A DNA stretch of 64,000 nucleotides from Natronosalvus vescus (GTDB lineage Archaea; Halobacteriota; Halobacteria; Halobacteriales; Natrialbaceae). Positions 16,208-25,315 of the stretch are shown here, piece by piece. The stretch lies in assembly GCF_023973145.1 (NCBI RefSeq), contig NZ_CP099546.1, forward strand, positions 1,612,001-1,676,000, in the 5' to 3' direction. A program made the translations under genes and the position numbers. The notes below the pieces were generated by a model, which did no database searches, was not told the DNA's origin, and was given only the letters and a program-made list of their open reading frames with translations. Position 1 is the first letter of the stretch. Each line of letters begins with the position of its first letter.

Positions 16208-17305
16208 TTAGCTTTCCGTGATCGGCTCGCCAGGCGATTGCGCCCACTCGAGACCAAGCCCCTCGTGGACGACGAACTCGAGGGCGTTGATGAGGTAATG
16301 AGCGACGACGACGACGAGCAGGCTCTGGGTGACGATGAACAGCGCCGCCAGGACGAGTCCGAGCGCGCCGGTGACGATGATTCCGACGGTGCCTTGCATC
16401 CCGTGGCCGACGGCAAACGCGAGCGAAGAGCCGACTGCGAGCAGCCAGATCGGGACGTCGAACCCGGCTGAGAGTGCGCCGATCAGCGCGGCTCGAAAGA
16501 GCAGTTCCTCGAAAAACGCGATTATCGGGAGGACGAACACGAGCAGCAGGAACCAGCCACGAGCGTCCTCGGGGGCGAGTAATTCGCGGAGGGATTCGTC
16601 GTGATCGATGCCCAGGCGGACGGATAGCCCCGCACCGAGCTCGTTCGCCACGTAGAGGGCGATACCGATTCCCGTTCCAACGAGCAGTCCGGTGACCAGA
16701 TACTCCTGGTCGAACCGTACGCCGAGGGCTTCGGGCGGGATCGCGGCGTACACCGCTGCCCCGAGGATGACGGCAGCGAGGAGCCCCTGTGAGAAGGCGA
16801 CGTTCGCGAGCAACATCCCCGTCGAGAGGTGGCGTGGATCGTTCCGTCGATGCGGTGACGATCGAGACCCGGCTGCGGGCTGGGCTGGTGTTCGAACGTC
16901 GGGGCTGGAAGACGCTGTTGATCGAGTATCGGTCTCGAGGTGACCCGGAGCCACATCGTCCGACGCACCCGTGTTCGATGGGGACGTCCCACCGGAGCTC
17001 AGTGGGGGCGATCGTGGCTCCTCGGGGGATGGCGAGTCGCCCTCCCGCTCGAGGGTGGATCCCCGCTCGACTGTTTCGACATCGGAGTCTGCCTCGCCGT
17101 CGTCCGACTCAGTGGGATCGGATCGGTGTGGGGCCGATCGTTCCGCGTCCGACGCTTCCCACTCGGCGTCTCGAGGACTCCATTCCTGGGACTCCACGAG
17201 CTGTTGCGATGGCTCTTCGAACGCCTGTTGGGTGAGGTACGAGAGAACGAGCAACACCGTCAGGACGACGCCCGTAACAACGGCGAACGTCGCCCACTGA
17301 GTCAT
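16208..17305 (-). CDS. CPBP-family intramembrane glutamic protease
   Basis: This 365-aa protein has one N-terminal membrane helix (residues about 6-24), a disordered acidic Ser/Pro-rich linker of about 135 residues (25-160), and a polytopic CPBP (Abi/Rce1-like) domain. Catalytic motifs are EELLFR (E266, E267, R271), a His in AFAVGHGMQG (H301), and HYLIN (H336, N340). The domain cleaves within membranes or acts on prenylated or bacteriocin-like substrates in relatives. It starts 18 bases after the lonB stop, implying co-transcription with the membrane protease LonB. The long linker is unusual for the family. Confidence 0.85.
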   Translation of the reverse strand: MTQWATFAVVTGVVLTVLLVLSYLTQQAFEEPSQQLVESQEWSPRDAEWEASDAERSAPHRSDPTESDDGEADSDVETVERGSTLEREGDSPSPEEPRSPPLSSGGTSPSNTGASDDVAPGHLETDTRSTASSSPDVRTPAQPAAGSRSSPHRRNDPRHLSTGMLLANVAFSQGLLAAVILGAAVYAAIPPEALGVRFDQEYLVTGLLVGTGIGIALYVANELGAGLSVRLGIDHDESLRELLAPEDARGWFLLLVFVLPIIAFFEELLFRAALIGALSAGFDVPIWLLAVGSSLAFAVGHGMQGTVGIIVTGALGLVLAALFIVTQSLLVVVVAHYLINALEFVVHEGLGLEWAQSPGEPITES

Positions 17306-17323
17306 CTGTCGTGGTCTGATTCG

Positions 17324-19582
17324 TTACTGCGGGCTCGGGTTCGAACCCGTTCCCGTCCCCGTGACAGTGCTCTGTCCCTCGAGCGCGGAGCCCGTGATGA
17401 ATTTGAGCCGGTCGAGTAGCGAGTCCTTCTCGGGTTCGCCGATGAGGGCGACCTCGAGTACCTCGCTGATGTTGTCACAGGGGATGATTTCGATCATCTC
17501 CTTGTACTCGTCCTCGATCATCACGTCCTGTTCGTTGGTCTTGGGGATGATGACCTTGTCACAGCCGGCTTTCGCCGCAGCCTCGATCTTGTGCGTCACC
17601 CCACCGACGGGGAGGACGTCTCCACGAACCGAGAGCGATCCAGTCATCGCGACCGACTGGTCGACCGGGATATCCTCGAGCGCGGAGATGACGGCCGTCG
17701 CTACCGTGATGGAGGCGGAGTCACCGTCGACCCCCTGTTGGCCGGCCTGGACGAACTGGATGTGGACGTCCTTCTCCGAGAGGTTCACGTCGGAGAACTT
17801 CTTGATGATCGCCGAGACGTTCTGGACGGACTCTTCGGCCATCTCCTTGAGCTGACCGGTGGCGATGACCTGGCCCTGCCCTTGTGCAGGCGCGATTTCG
17901 GCCATGACCGGGAGCATGATTCCGGAGTCTTCGCCCATGACGGCCAACCCGTTGACGCGGCCTTCGACGCCGCCTTTGTTGACCTGGAGTTCGTAGTCCT
18001 TGCGGCGTTCGATGTAGTCGTCGGCCAACTGCTGTTCGATCGAGCGCGAGCGGCTCTTTGCCTGCAGGACGTGCTCACGCGTCGTGAACTCGGTGTCCTC
18101 CGCGCGGGCGATGTCACCGGCAACCCGGACGAGTCCACCGAGGTTCCGGAAGAGAAGCGTGAGGTGCTCCTTTCGGCCGGCCCGGCGCATTGCCTCGAGG
18201 ATGACCTCCTCGACGGCGTCGCGGGTGAAGTGAGGCAGGCGGCCGTCGCGTTCGACCTCCTGGGCGATGAACCGGGCGTACTTCCGGCGCATCTCGGGGG
18301 TGTCCTCGATGGTGTCGTCCATGTAGACCTCGTAGCCGTACCCCTTGATCCGCGAGCGGAGTGCGGGGTGCATGTTCTCCATTGCGTCTAAGTTCCCTGC
18401 GGCGATCATGACGAAGTCACAGGGCACGGGCTCGGTTTGCACCATCGCACCCGAGGAGCGCTCGGACTGGCCAGTGATGGCGAACTCGCCTTCCTGGATG
18501 GCCGTCATCAGCTTCTGCTGGGTGCGGACGTCGAGCGTGTTAATCTCGTCGACGAACAGCACGCCCTTGTTCGATTTGTGGATCGAACCCGGTTCGACGC
18601 GGTCGTGAGACGGCGTCTCCATCCCGCCGGACTGGAACGGGTCGTGACGGACGTCGCCGAGCAGGGCACCGGCGTGGGCGCCCGTCGCGTCCTCGAACGG
18701 TGCCGTGCGCTGCTCGCCGTTGTTGACGATCATGTTCGGCACCATGGCATCCATGCCACGGGAGGTGTAGCGGAAGATCAGCCAGATGATACCTGCAGCG
18801 AGGATACCCAGTAGGATCTGTCGGGCAATCAGCGCGTAGACGACGATGATCGCGATGATGATCCACATCAGGATCGATCGCATCTGGTTGCGCTTACGGG
18901 CTTCCTCTTTGTGTGCGTCGATGATCTGTTCGCCCTTTCCGGCGGGCACCGTCCGAACCTTTGGCTCGTTGCCGTCGTCGGGGTTGTGGTAGACGAGAAC
19001 GTCCTGGAGATCCTCCTGCGGAAGAAGTTGGCTCATCGCCTTCGCGAGCATCGACTTCCCCGTCCCGGGAGAGCCGATCATCATTACGTGACGACGCTGC
19101 TTGGCCGCCTTGATGATGATGTCTCGTGCCTCGTCCTGTCCGATCACCTGATCGACGAGTCGATCAGGCACCTCTATATCGGCCGTCGAGTCGATTTTTA
19201 AGCCACCGAGAAGGTCGTCCTCGGCGATTTCTTCGTCGATTTCGACGCCGGGATCGACCTCGACAGCGCTTCCCAGGTCTTCGATCGTCTCGATATCGTC
19301 ATCGTCGTCTGCAGGTTCCTCGTGTGCGTCGACGCCCGCCGCTCCGTCAATTCCCTCCTCGAGTTTGGCCAGCGAGTCCTCGAGCGGGTCGTCGGGATCG
19401 GTTTCGCTGTCCCGTTCGACTGGATCCGACTGGGAATCGCCAGTCCCATCGGTAGCGGAGCCATCGGGTGACTTTGGCTCGTCGTCGCCATCGTGGGGGG
19501 CAGTGTCCGTGGACTGGTGTCCCTCCTCGGGATCCCCGTCCTCGTCCGTTGACGGGCCGTCAACGTTCGTATCGTTGCTCAT
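17324..19582 (-). CDS. lonB: Membrane-anchored ATP-dependent protease LonB
   Basis: This 752-aa archaeal Lon has a ~125-residue acidic N-terminal extension, then the AAA+ domain with Walker A GSPGTGKS (170-177). Two membrane helices (about 235-270) are inserted into the ATPase domain, as in all archaeal LonB. Walker B VLFVDEIN is at 341-348, and the C-terminal serine protease domain carries the Ser-Lys dyad (S622 in DGDSAS; K665 in HKIEAA). It degrades regulatory and damaged proteins at the membrane; in haloarchaea LonB is essential and controls carotenoid synthesis through phytoene synthase. The Gly/Thr-rich C-terminal tail is short and variable. Confidence 0.96.
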   Translation of the reverse strand: MSNDTNVDGPSTDEDGDPEEGHQSTDTAPHDGDDEPKSPDGSATDGTGDSQSDPVERDSETDPDDPLEDSLAKLEEGIDGAAGVDAHEEPADDDDDIETIEDLGSAVEVDPGVEIDEEIAEDDLLGGLKIDSTADIEVPDRLVDQVIGQDEARDIIIKAAKQRRHVMMIGSPGTGKSMLAKAMSQLLPQEDLQDVLVYHNPDDGNEPKVRTVPAGKGEQIIDAHKEEARKRNQMRSILMWIIIAIIVVYALIARQILLGILAAGIIWLIFRYTSRGMDAMVPNMIVNNGEQRTAPFEDATGAHAGALLGDVRHDPFQSGGMETPSHDRVEPGSIHKSNKGVLFVDEINTLDVRTQQKLMTAIQEGEFAITGQSERSSGAMVQTEPVPCDFVMIAAGNLDAMENMHPALRSRIKGYGYEVYMDDTIEDTPEMRRKYARFIAQEVERDGRLPHFTRDAVEEVILEAMRRAGRKEHLTLLFRNLGGLVRVAGDIARAEDTEFTTREHVLQAKSRSRSIEQQLADDYIERRKDYELQVNKGGVEGRVNGLAVMGEDSGIMLPVMAEIAPAQGQGQVIATGQLKEMAEESVQNVSAIIKKFSDVNLSEKDVHIQFVQAGQQGVDGDSASITVATAVISALEDIPVDQSVAMTGSLSVRGDVLPVGGVTHKIEAAAKAGCDKVIIPKTNEQDVMIEDEYKEMIEIIPCDNISEVLEVALIGEPEKDSLLDRLKFITGSALEGQSTVTGTGTGSNPSPQ

Positions 19583-19715
19583 AGAATGCTATTCAGTATG
19601 CGAACCGAAGGGATTGCGACTGATATACTTTCTCCCTTCAGTCGATCTCTGGCTGCCACAGAGGAGGCGTTAAACGGTTGAATTCGCCGGTATTTCGTTC
19701 GGGCCGACCTCGCCA

Positions 19716-19724
19716 CGCTTAAGA
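19716..19724 (+). promoter_or_regulatory. TATA-box candidate for nadM
   Basis: A CTTAAG-centred AT-rich patch in an otherwise GC-rich intergenic region lies about 28 bases upstream of the nadM ATG, the usual position for a leaderless haloarchaeal transcript. Confidence 0.4.
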
Positions 19725-19747
19725 GTCCGACAGCCGAACAGTCAGGT

Positions 19748-20266
19748 ATGAGACGGGGGTTTTACATCGGTCGCTTCCAGCCGTATCACAACGGCCATCA
19801 CACGATGGTCGAGCGCATCGCCGAGGACGTCGACGAACTCGTCCTCGGGATCGGGAGCGCTGGCGACTCGCATACGACCCGGAATCCGTTTACCGCGGGT
19901 GAGCGCATCATGATGCTCACCAAAGCTGTCCAGGAGTTCGACCTCACCACGTACGCCGTGCCGATCGAAGACCTCGAGCGCAACTCCGTGTGGGTCAGCC
20001 ACGTCCAGAGCATGAGCCCCGACTTCGACGTGGCCTACTCGAACAACCCGCTCGTGATCCAGCTCTTTCGGGAAGCCGGCGTCGAAATACGCCAGTCGCC
20101 GATGTTCAAGCGCGAGGTGCTCGAGGGGAGGTCGGTTCGCGAGCGGATGATCGCCGACGAGGACTGGCGATCGCTGGTTCCCGACGCGGTCGTCGAGGTC
20201 GTCGAGGAGACCGGCGGCATCGAACGTATTCAGATGGTCGCTGACGACGACTCGAACGGCTCCTGA
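19748..20266 (+). CDS. nadM: Nicotinamide-nucleotide adenylyltransferase
   Basis: This 172-aa archaeal NadM transfers AMP from ATP to nicotinamide mononucleotide to make NAD+. The nucleotidyltransferase signature is complete: GFYIGRFQPYHNGHHTMVE at the N-terminus, GSAGDSHTTRNPFTAGERIMML, and SNNPLVIQLFREAG. The C-terminal phosphate-binding helix region, GRSVRERMIADEDWRSLVP, replaces the usual ISGT(S)xVR. Length is normal for archaeal members. It is followed after 71 bases by the SAM hydrolase gene in the same direction. lonB is divergent. Confidence 0.95.
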   Translation: MRRGFYIGRFQPYHNGHHTMVERIAEDVDELVLGIGSAGDSHTTRNPFTAGERIMMLTKAVQEFDLTTYAVPIEDLERNSVWVSHVQSMSPDFDVAYSNNPLVIQLFREAGVEIRQSPMFKREVLEGRSVRERMIADEDWRSLVPDAVVEVVEETGGIERIQMVADDDSNGS

Positions 20267-20337
20267 GAGGATCTGTACTCCTCGAGCGCCCTCGAAAAGC
20301 CACAGCCTCTTTATCGAATCGCCCGTCACAGACCGAC

Positions 20338-21159
20338 ATGATCACCCTGTCCTCGGATTTTGGGTCGCCGTACCCTGCAGCGATGAAGGGAGTGTTGCTC
20401 GAGCGCACCGACAGCCGATTGGTCGACGTCGCCCACGACTTCCCGCGGGGCGATATCCGGGCGAGTGCGTTCTGGCTTCGCGAGGTACTCCCGTACTATC
20501 CGCCGGCGACCCACCTCGTGGTCGTCGACCCTGGAGTCGGCACCGATCGACACGCGATCGTCGTTCGAGCCGGTGACCACGTCCTCGTCGGGCCGGATAA
20601 CGGGGTTCTTCTCCCGGTTGCTCAGCGGCTGGCCGGGCAGGGTGGCGACGGTCACGACGGCGCTTTCGCCGATGCACTCGATGTCTTCAGGGTCGACGAA
20701 GACGGCCTCGAGACGCCGGTTCCGACGGGGAGCGAGTCAGCCGACGGGAGTACCACGTTCCACGGCCGCGACGTCTTCGCCCCCGCAGCGGCCGCCGTCG
20801 AGAGCCGAAGGGTATCGCTCGACCAATTATCCTGGTCGTCACCGCTCGAATCGCCCGTGGAGTATCGGCTCCCAGCGGCCGAGGTCTCCGACGAGCGCGT
20901 GGCTGGCGAAGTGCTCGTCGTCGACGACTTCGGGAATCTAATTACGAATGTTCCAGGAACGGTGCTCGAGGACGTCACGGAGATCGTCGCGAACGGCGAT
21001 CGGATACCGGTTGGCGACGCGTTCGCCACCGTCCACCCCGGAGAACGGGTCGCCCTCGTCGGCAGCCACGGCAACGTCGAACTGGACGTCAACGACGGCC
21101 GCGGCGACGACGCGTTCGGACTCGAGGCGGGTGACGACGTCGTTCTCGAGTGGGTGTGA
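20338..21159 (+). CDS. SAM hydroxide adenosyltransferase (DUF62/SAM hydrolase)
   Basis: This 273-aa member of the fluorinase/chlorinase-related family uses water, not halide, to split S-adenosylmethionine to adenosine and methionine. Signature blocks are ITLSSDFGSPYPAAMKG at the N-terminus, HLVVVDPGVGTDRHAIVV, and LVGPDNGVL. The C-terminal beta-barrel domain holds VDDFGNLITNVPG. A CTTTATCGA patch about 25 bases before the ATG fits a leaderless promoter. Compared with archaeal relatives it has a small Ser/Thr-rich insertion (TGSESADGSTTF). The pairing with nadM may be incidental. Confidence 0.9.
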   Translation: MITLSSDFGSPYPAAMKGVLLERTDSRLVDVAHDFPRGDIRASAFWLREVLPYYPPATHLVVVDPGVGTDRHAIVVRAGDHVLVGPDNGVLLPVAQRLAGQGGDGHDGAFADALDVFRVDEDGLETPVPTGSESADGSTTFHGRDVFAPAAAAVESRRVSLDQLSWSSPLESPVEYRLPAAEVSDERVAGEVLVVDDFGNLITNVPGTVLEDVTEIVANGDRIPVGDAFATVHPGERVALVGSHGNVELDVNDGRGDDAFGLEAGDDVVLEWV

Positions 21160-21484
21160 TCGGTGCGCTGACAGCAGTTCGCAGGAACATAGGTGAACGC
21201 GTACTACCGATTCCCGTAGCGAGCTTGTATCGACTGTCGCAGCTCCATCGAATATCGGCCGGTGTGACTCGCTGGTGTAGCTGTCACGGTCTCGAGTGCT
21301 GTCACCCACTCGAGTACGTTCCACTTTACCGACTCACCGAACAGCGCAAGTGCTCGTGGATGTAGTGTCAGTAGGATTATGCGTGGGTGATGTCCGCGAA
21401 GGGAGATCACCTGCATCGTATCGCTCGGCGGCGGTGCCGCCTCGCGTTTCGCGGTCGTGATCGTGAATACGACCGCGCATGCGA
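21160..21484. other. Intergenic region holding two hairpins
   Basis: No credible coding frame on either strand. Near the tRNA end there are two GC-rich inverted repeats: GGCGGC-GGT-GCCGCC at 21427-21441 and a 9-bp stem at 21450-21477 listed separately. The remainder shows nothing recognisable. Confidence 0.5.
21450..21477 (-). terminator. 9-bp inverted repeat just 3' of tRNA-Leu
   Basis: CGCGGTCGT and ACGACCGCG form a perfect 9-bp stem around a 10-base loop, starting 8 bases past the tRNA 3' end in its direction of transcription. It may act in 3' trailer processing or termination. There is no clear U tract. Confidence 0.4.
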
Positions 21485-21569
<85 letters not shown>

Positions 21570-21671
21570 TCGCTGCGTCTTTCTGCACTCATCGGTATCC
21601 AGTGTGCATATAAAAGCCCTTTCTTTTCTTATCGGGCCTGCGCCGAGGTCACATGGGAACCAATAAGCGGT

Positions 21672-21681
21672 GAGTTAAAAT
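21672..21681 (+). promoter_or_regulatory. TATA-box candidate that decides the MBF1 start
   Basis: GAGTTAAAAT is centred about 27 bases before the ATG at 21704. That spacing puts the transcription start on this ATG and makes the in-frame ATG at 21680, which overlaps the TATA element, unlikely as the real start. Confidence 0.5.
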
Positions 21682-21703
21682 GTCCCAACGGCCAACATCT
21701 GGC

Positions 21704-22225
21704 ATGGCCAAATACTCCACGGGCTCGTCGTCGAGTGGCGGCGGGACGACCTGTGAGCTCTGTGGTGCCGAGAGCGACTCGCTCACTCGAGCAACGGTCG
21801 CCGGCGCCGACCTCGAGGTCTGCCCGGACTGTGCCCCCCACAGCGACCAGCAACAATCCGGCCGCTCCCGCTCCCGAGGCGGGCGGTCGGGCTCGCAGTC
21901 GTCGGACGAACCGAGCAGAAAGAAGAAAGCGGCCCAGAACGTCGCCCGTGCGAACCCCATCTGGGACGGCGACTCCGAACACTGGGAAAAGGAGGGGACG
22001 AACTACGACGACGATCCCCTCCCGTATCTCGTCTCCGGCTACGGTGATCGCCTCGAGCAGGCCCGTCAGGAGGCGGGGTTCAAACGGGACGAACTCGCCG
22101 ACGAACTGGGCTGTCGGGAGTCAGATCTGCTGGCGATCGAACAGGGACGAGCGACCCAGGCAGGCGTCGGCGGCGGGCTGATTACGGCACTTGAGGACGT
22201 CCTCGACGTCGAACTCGCCGAGTAG
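21704..22225 (+). CDS. mbf1: Archaeal multiprotein bridging factor 1 (aMBF1) transcription factor
   Basis: This 173-aa protein starts with MAKYSTGSS. An N-terminal C4 zinc ribbon (CELCG and CPDC) is joined by a flexible Ser/Gly/Arg- and Lys-rich linker to a C-terminal Cro/C1 helix-turn-helix (LEQARQEAGFKRDELADELG, then CRESDLLAIEQG). This is the order found in archaeal MBF1. In eukaryotes MBF1 bridges activators and TBP; the archaeal protein associates with the 30S ribosome and its role is still debated. The basic KKK patch before the HTH is characteristic. Confidence 0.93.
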   Translation: MAKYSTGSSSSGGGTTCELCGAESDSLTRATVAGADLEVCPDCAPHSDQQQSGRSRSRGGRSGSQSSDEPSRKKKAAQNVARANPIWDGDSEHWEKEGTNYDDDPLPYLVSGYGDRLEQARQEAGFKRDELADELGCRESDLLAIEQGRATQAGVGGGLITALEDVLDVELAE

Positions 22226-22340
22226 CGAATCGAGGGGCGAGCCATGTGCCGAGTCGAGAACACGGAACCGATCCACGCGCCGACACGAAAACCGGCTGCC
22301 GGCGGCCAGACTTTTATCTACGGACGACACAGGGAGACCA

Positions 22341-23579
22341 ATGAGCGGGCAACGGGCGGCCTCCGAGCCGTACACGACGCGGTTTGAAACCGAGGTGACA
22401 GCGGTCGATGGAGCGCGGGTCTGGCTCGAGACGACGTACTTCTACGCCGAAAGCGGCGGACAGCCGGCCGACCAGGGGCGGATCGGTGACGTCCCCGTCG
22501 AGGACGTCTACCTCGAGGACGGCGAGCAAGTACACGTCCTCTCGGAGCCGCCGTCGTTTCGATCCGGCCACCGCGTGCTGTGTTCGATCGACTGGTCGTT
22601 CCGAATGTACTGCATGCGCGCCCATACCGCGAGCCACGTCCTCTACGGTGCCGGGCGTCGGCTCTTCGACGATCTGGGATACGGTGGGTTCGATATCGGC
22701 GAGGAGAAGATCCGCGTCGACCTCGAGACGACGAGCGACATCGACGACGAGGCGCTGGTCGAGCTCGACGAACTGGTCAACCGGGCCGTCTGGGAGTCGC
22801 GACCGGTCTCCTGGGAGTCCGTCCCGGTGGCGGACGCCCGCGAGCGCGAGTTCATTGCGTTCAACGAAGCGACCGAGGAGGGAGCGTTCGCGAAGGGACG
22901 GGTGCGCGTTGTGACGGTCGGGTCGAAGGACGACAACGGCCGAACGACCAACGGGTCGTCGAACCCGTGGGACGTCGCCGCCTGCGGGGGGACACACGTA
23001 CGAAACACCCGCGAAATCGGCCCGGTGACGGTACTCGACCGCTCGAATCCCGGCGAGGGGCTCACCAGAGTCGAGTTCGCCGTCGGGCCGCGGGCGATCG
23101 ACCGCCGGGCAGCCGAAAAACGGGCGGCGTTCACCGCAAAACGAACACTCGGCACCGACGTCTCCTCGATCGGCTCCGAACTGGCGGCGGCACTCGACCG
23201 CCAGGACGAACTCAGGCAACAGCTGCGCGACCTCGAGGCCACAGTCGTCGAACGCTCGCTCGAGGCCACGGCACCGATCGAGCGCGAGAATGGGACGTGG
23301 CTCGTCACCACCGTCGACGGTATCGAACCGGAAGCGCTCGGCGACGTCGTTCGTGGGGTGCCGGCGACGGCCGCGGACGTGATCGCCGTCGTCGGCGAAA
23401 CCGACTATCCGTTCGTCGTCGTGCGCACGACCGGCGACGTCGATGCGCAAGCACTCATCGACGACCTGACCGTCGCGTACGGCGGCGGGGGCGGCGGCTC
23501 CGAAACGTTCGCCCAGGGCGGTGGCTTCGACGTGGCAGCCGCCGAGATTGTGGGGGCGCTCGAGTCGGGACTGGACTGA
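22341..23579 (+). CDS. alaX: Alanyl-tRNA editing protein AlaX with DHHA1 domain
   Basis: This 412-aa trans-editing factor hydrolyses Ser- or Gly-mischarged tRNA-Ala. The N-terminal beta-barrel (TTYFYAESGGQPADQGRIG) precedes the editing site with HTASH (H95, H99) and CGGTH (C215, H219), the four zinc ligands. The C-terminal ~130 residues form a DHHA1-like domain ending in the Gly-rich AYGGGGGGSETFAQGGG motif. This is the long AlaX form. The ATG at 22341 was chosen because the upstream open frame would overlap the MBF1 gene and shows no domain sequence. Confidence 0.93.
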   Translation: MSGQRAASEPYTTRFETEVTAVDGARVWLETTYFYAESGGQPADQGRIGDVPVEDVYLEDGEQVHVLSEPPSFRSGHRVLCSIDWSFRMYCMRAHTASHVLYGAGRRLFDDLGYGGFDIGEEKIRVDLETTSDIDDEALVELDELVNRAVWESRPVSWESVPVADAREREFIAFNEATEEGAFAKGRVRVVTVGSKDDNGRTTNGSSNPWDVAACGGTHVRNTREIGPVTVLDRSNPGEGLTRVEFAVGPRAIDRRAAEKRAAFTAKRTLGTDVSSIGSELAAALDRQDELRQQLRDLEATVVERSLEATAPIERENGTWLVTTVDGIEPEALGDVVRGVPATAADVIAVVGETDYPFVVVRTTGDVDAQALIDDLTVAYGGGGGGSETFAQGGGFDVAAAEIVGALESGLD

Positions 23580-23610
23580 TTCGAGAGGTAGGGTCGGACT
23601 GATTCGAGAG
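23573..23610. repeat. 15-base direct repeat across the alaX stop
   Basis: GGACTGATTCGAGAG occurs at 23573-23587 and again at 23596-23610. The first copy contains the alaX stop codon. This is probably a small local duplication. Confidence 0.6.
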
Positions 23611-23794
23611 AAGAGCTAATTGACACTCGAGTCGGTGATGAGCTGAACCAGTGTCGGGAGAGTCCCTGCTGGAACAGGGCAGCACGTTTTGTGGATGGCA
23701 CGTATCGTTCCGAGTACATCGAGCCGGATGCTCGATTTGCCGATTTCAGGATCGAAGTATAAGGTTTTACTACTATGCGAGTCAATGCGTGATT

Positions 23795-25033
23795 ATGGGC
23801 ATCGATTATTCGCAGCTACACGACCCCAACGCCGAGTACACGATGCGGGATCTCTCGGCTGAGACGATGGGCGTCACCGCAAAGCGCGGGGGCGGACGCG
23901 ACGTCGAGATTACCGACGTGCAGACGACGATGGTCGACGGAAACTTCCCGTGGACGCTCGTCCGGATCTACACGGACGCGGGCATCGTCGGCACCGGTGA
24001 GGCCTACTGGGGCGCAGGCGTCGCCGAACTCGTCGAGCGAATGACGCCGTTCCTGCGAGGGGAGAACCCCCTCGACATCGACCGATTGACCGAACACCTC
24101 GTGCAGAAGATGTCCGGGGAAGGATCGCTCGCCGGCGTTACCGTCACCGCCATTTCGGGCATCGAAATCGCGCTCCACGACCTCGCCGGAAAGATCCTCG
24201 AGGTGCCCGCCTACCAGCTTCTGGGCGGGAAATACCGCGACGAGATGCGCGTTTACTGTGATTGTCACACCGAGGAGGAAGCCGACCCGATCGCCTGTGC
24301 CGAGGAAGCCGAACGGGTCGTCGACGACCTCGGCTACGACGCGCTAAAGTTCGACCTCGACGTGCCCTCCGGGCACGAGAAGGATCGCGCGAACCGCCAC
24401 CTGCGCGACATCGAAATCGAACACAAAGCGAGCATCGTCGAGGCCGTCACCGAAGCCGTGGGCCACAGAGCCGACGTCGCGTTCGACTGCCACTGGACGT
24501 TCTCCGCCGGCAGCGCCAAGCGTCTGGCCGAACGCCTCGAGGAGTACAACGTCTGGTGGCTCGAGGATCCCGTTCCGCCGGAGAATCACGACGTCCAGCG
24601 GGAGGTCACCCAGTCGACGACGACGCCGATCACCGTCGGCGAGAACGTCTACCGAAAGCACGGCCAGCGGCAGTTGCTCGAGAAGCAGGCGGTCGACATC
24701 ATCGCACCGGACATGCCGAAAGTCGGCGGGATGCGCGAGACGCGGAAGATCGCCGATTTGGCGGACATGTACTACGTTCCGGTGGCGATGCACAACGTCG
24801 CGTCGCCGATTGCGACGATGGCGTCAGCTCACGTCGGCGCAGCGATTCCGAACTCGCTGGCGGTCGAGTACCACAGCTACGAACTCGGCTGGTGGGAGGA
24901 TCTGGTCGAGGAGGACGTCATCGAGGAGGGTTACATCGAGATCCCCGAGGAGCCCGGTCTCGGCCTGACGCTCGACATGGACGCCGTCGAAGAACACATG
25001 GTCGAGGGCGAGGAGTTGTTCGACGAAGCGTAA
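23795..25033 (+). CDS. Enolase-superfamily sugar-acid dehydratase (mandelate racemase family)
   Basis: This 412-aa protein has an N-terminal capping domain (VEITDVQTTMVDGNFPWTLV) and a TIM barrel. Metal-ligand strands are visible as VAFDCHW, WWLEDPVPPE and TVGENVY, and the C-terminal catalytic His is in VAMHNVASP. It resembles the gluconate/xylonate-type dehydratases of haloarchaeal semi-phosphorylative Entner-Doudoroff or xylose pathways, which remove water to give 2-keto-3-deoxy acids. The exact sugar acid is uncertain. The ATG at 23795 follows an AT-rich promoter (AGTATAAGG around 23755-23763). It has no sugar dehydrogenase neighbour here. Confidence 0.85.
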   Translation: MGIDYSQLHDPNAEYTMRDLSAETMGVTAKRGGGRDVEITDVQTTMVDGNFPWTLVRIYTDAGIVGTGEAYWGAGVAELVERMTPFLRGENPLDIDRLTEHLVQKMSGEGSLAGVTVTAISGIEIALHDLAGKILEVPAYQLLGGKYRDEMRVYCDCHTEEEADPIACAEEAERVVDDLGYDALKFDLDVPSGHEKDRANRHLRDIEIEHKASIVEAVTEAVGHRADVAFDCHWTFSAGSAKRLAERLEEYNVWWLEDPVPPENHDVQREVTQSTTTPITVGENVYRKHGQRQLLEKQAVDIIAPDMPKVGGMRETRKIADLADMYYVPVAMHNVASPIATMASAHVGAAIPNSLAVEYHSYELGWWEDLVEEDVIEEGYIEIPEEPGLGLTLDMDAVEEHMVEGEELFDEA

Positions 25034-25315
25034 GAGACGTCGAGTTCGGAATCTGTGTTCGTTTGGGATGTTTGTGGTCGACGGATCGCCGTCTTCGCGG
25101 ATTTGACCAGATTCGAGCACCATCCGCCGAGCGTCTCAGGTCGATGGGATCGTGTCGTGTCCGCCTCGCTCGATTCCAATCCAAAGTTTCCACCGGTAAC
25201 ACGGCGATTACGCGTACGAAGGCGCTCAGTACTGTATCGTCTCTCGTTCTAATCTCTCCGTGAAACTGGAACGATTTGTCCTGCTTTACGTCCCGGGGTG
25301 GACGGTATAAACGTC

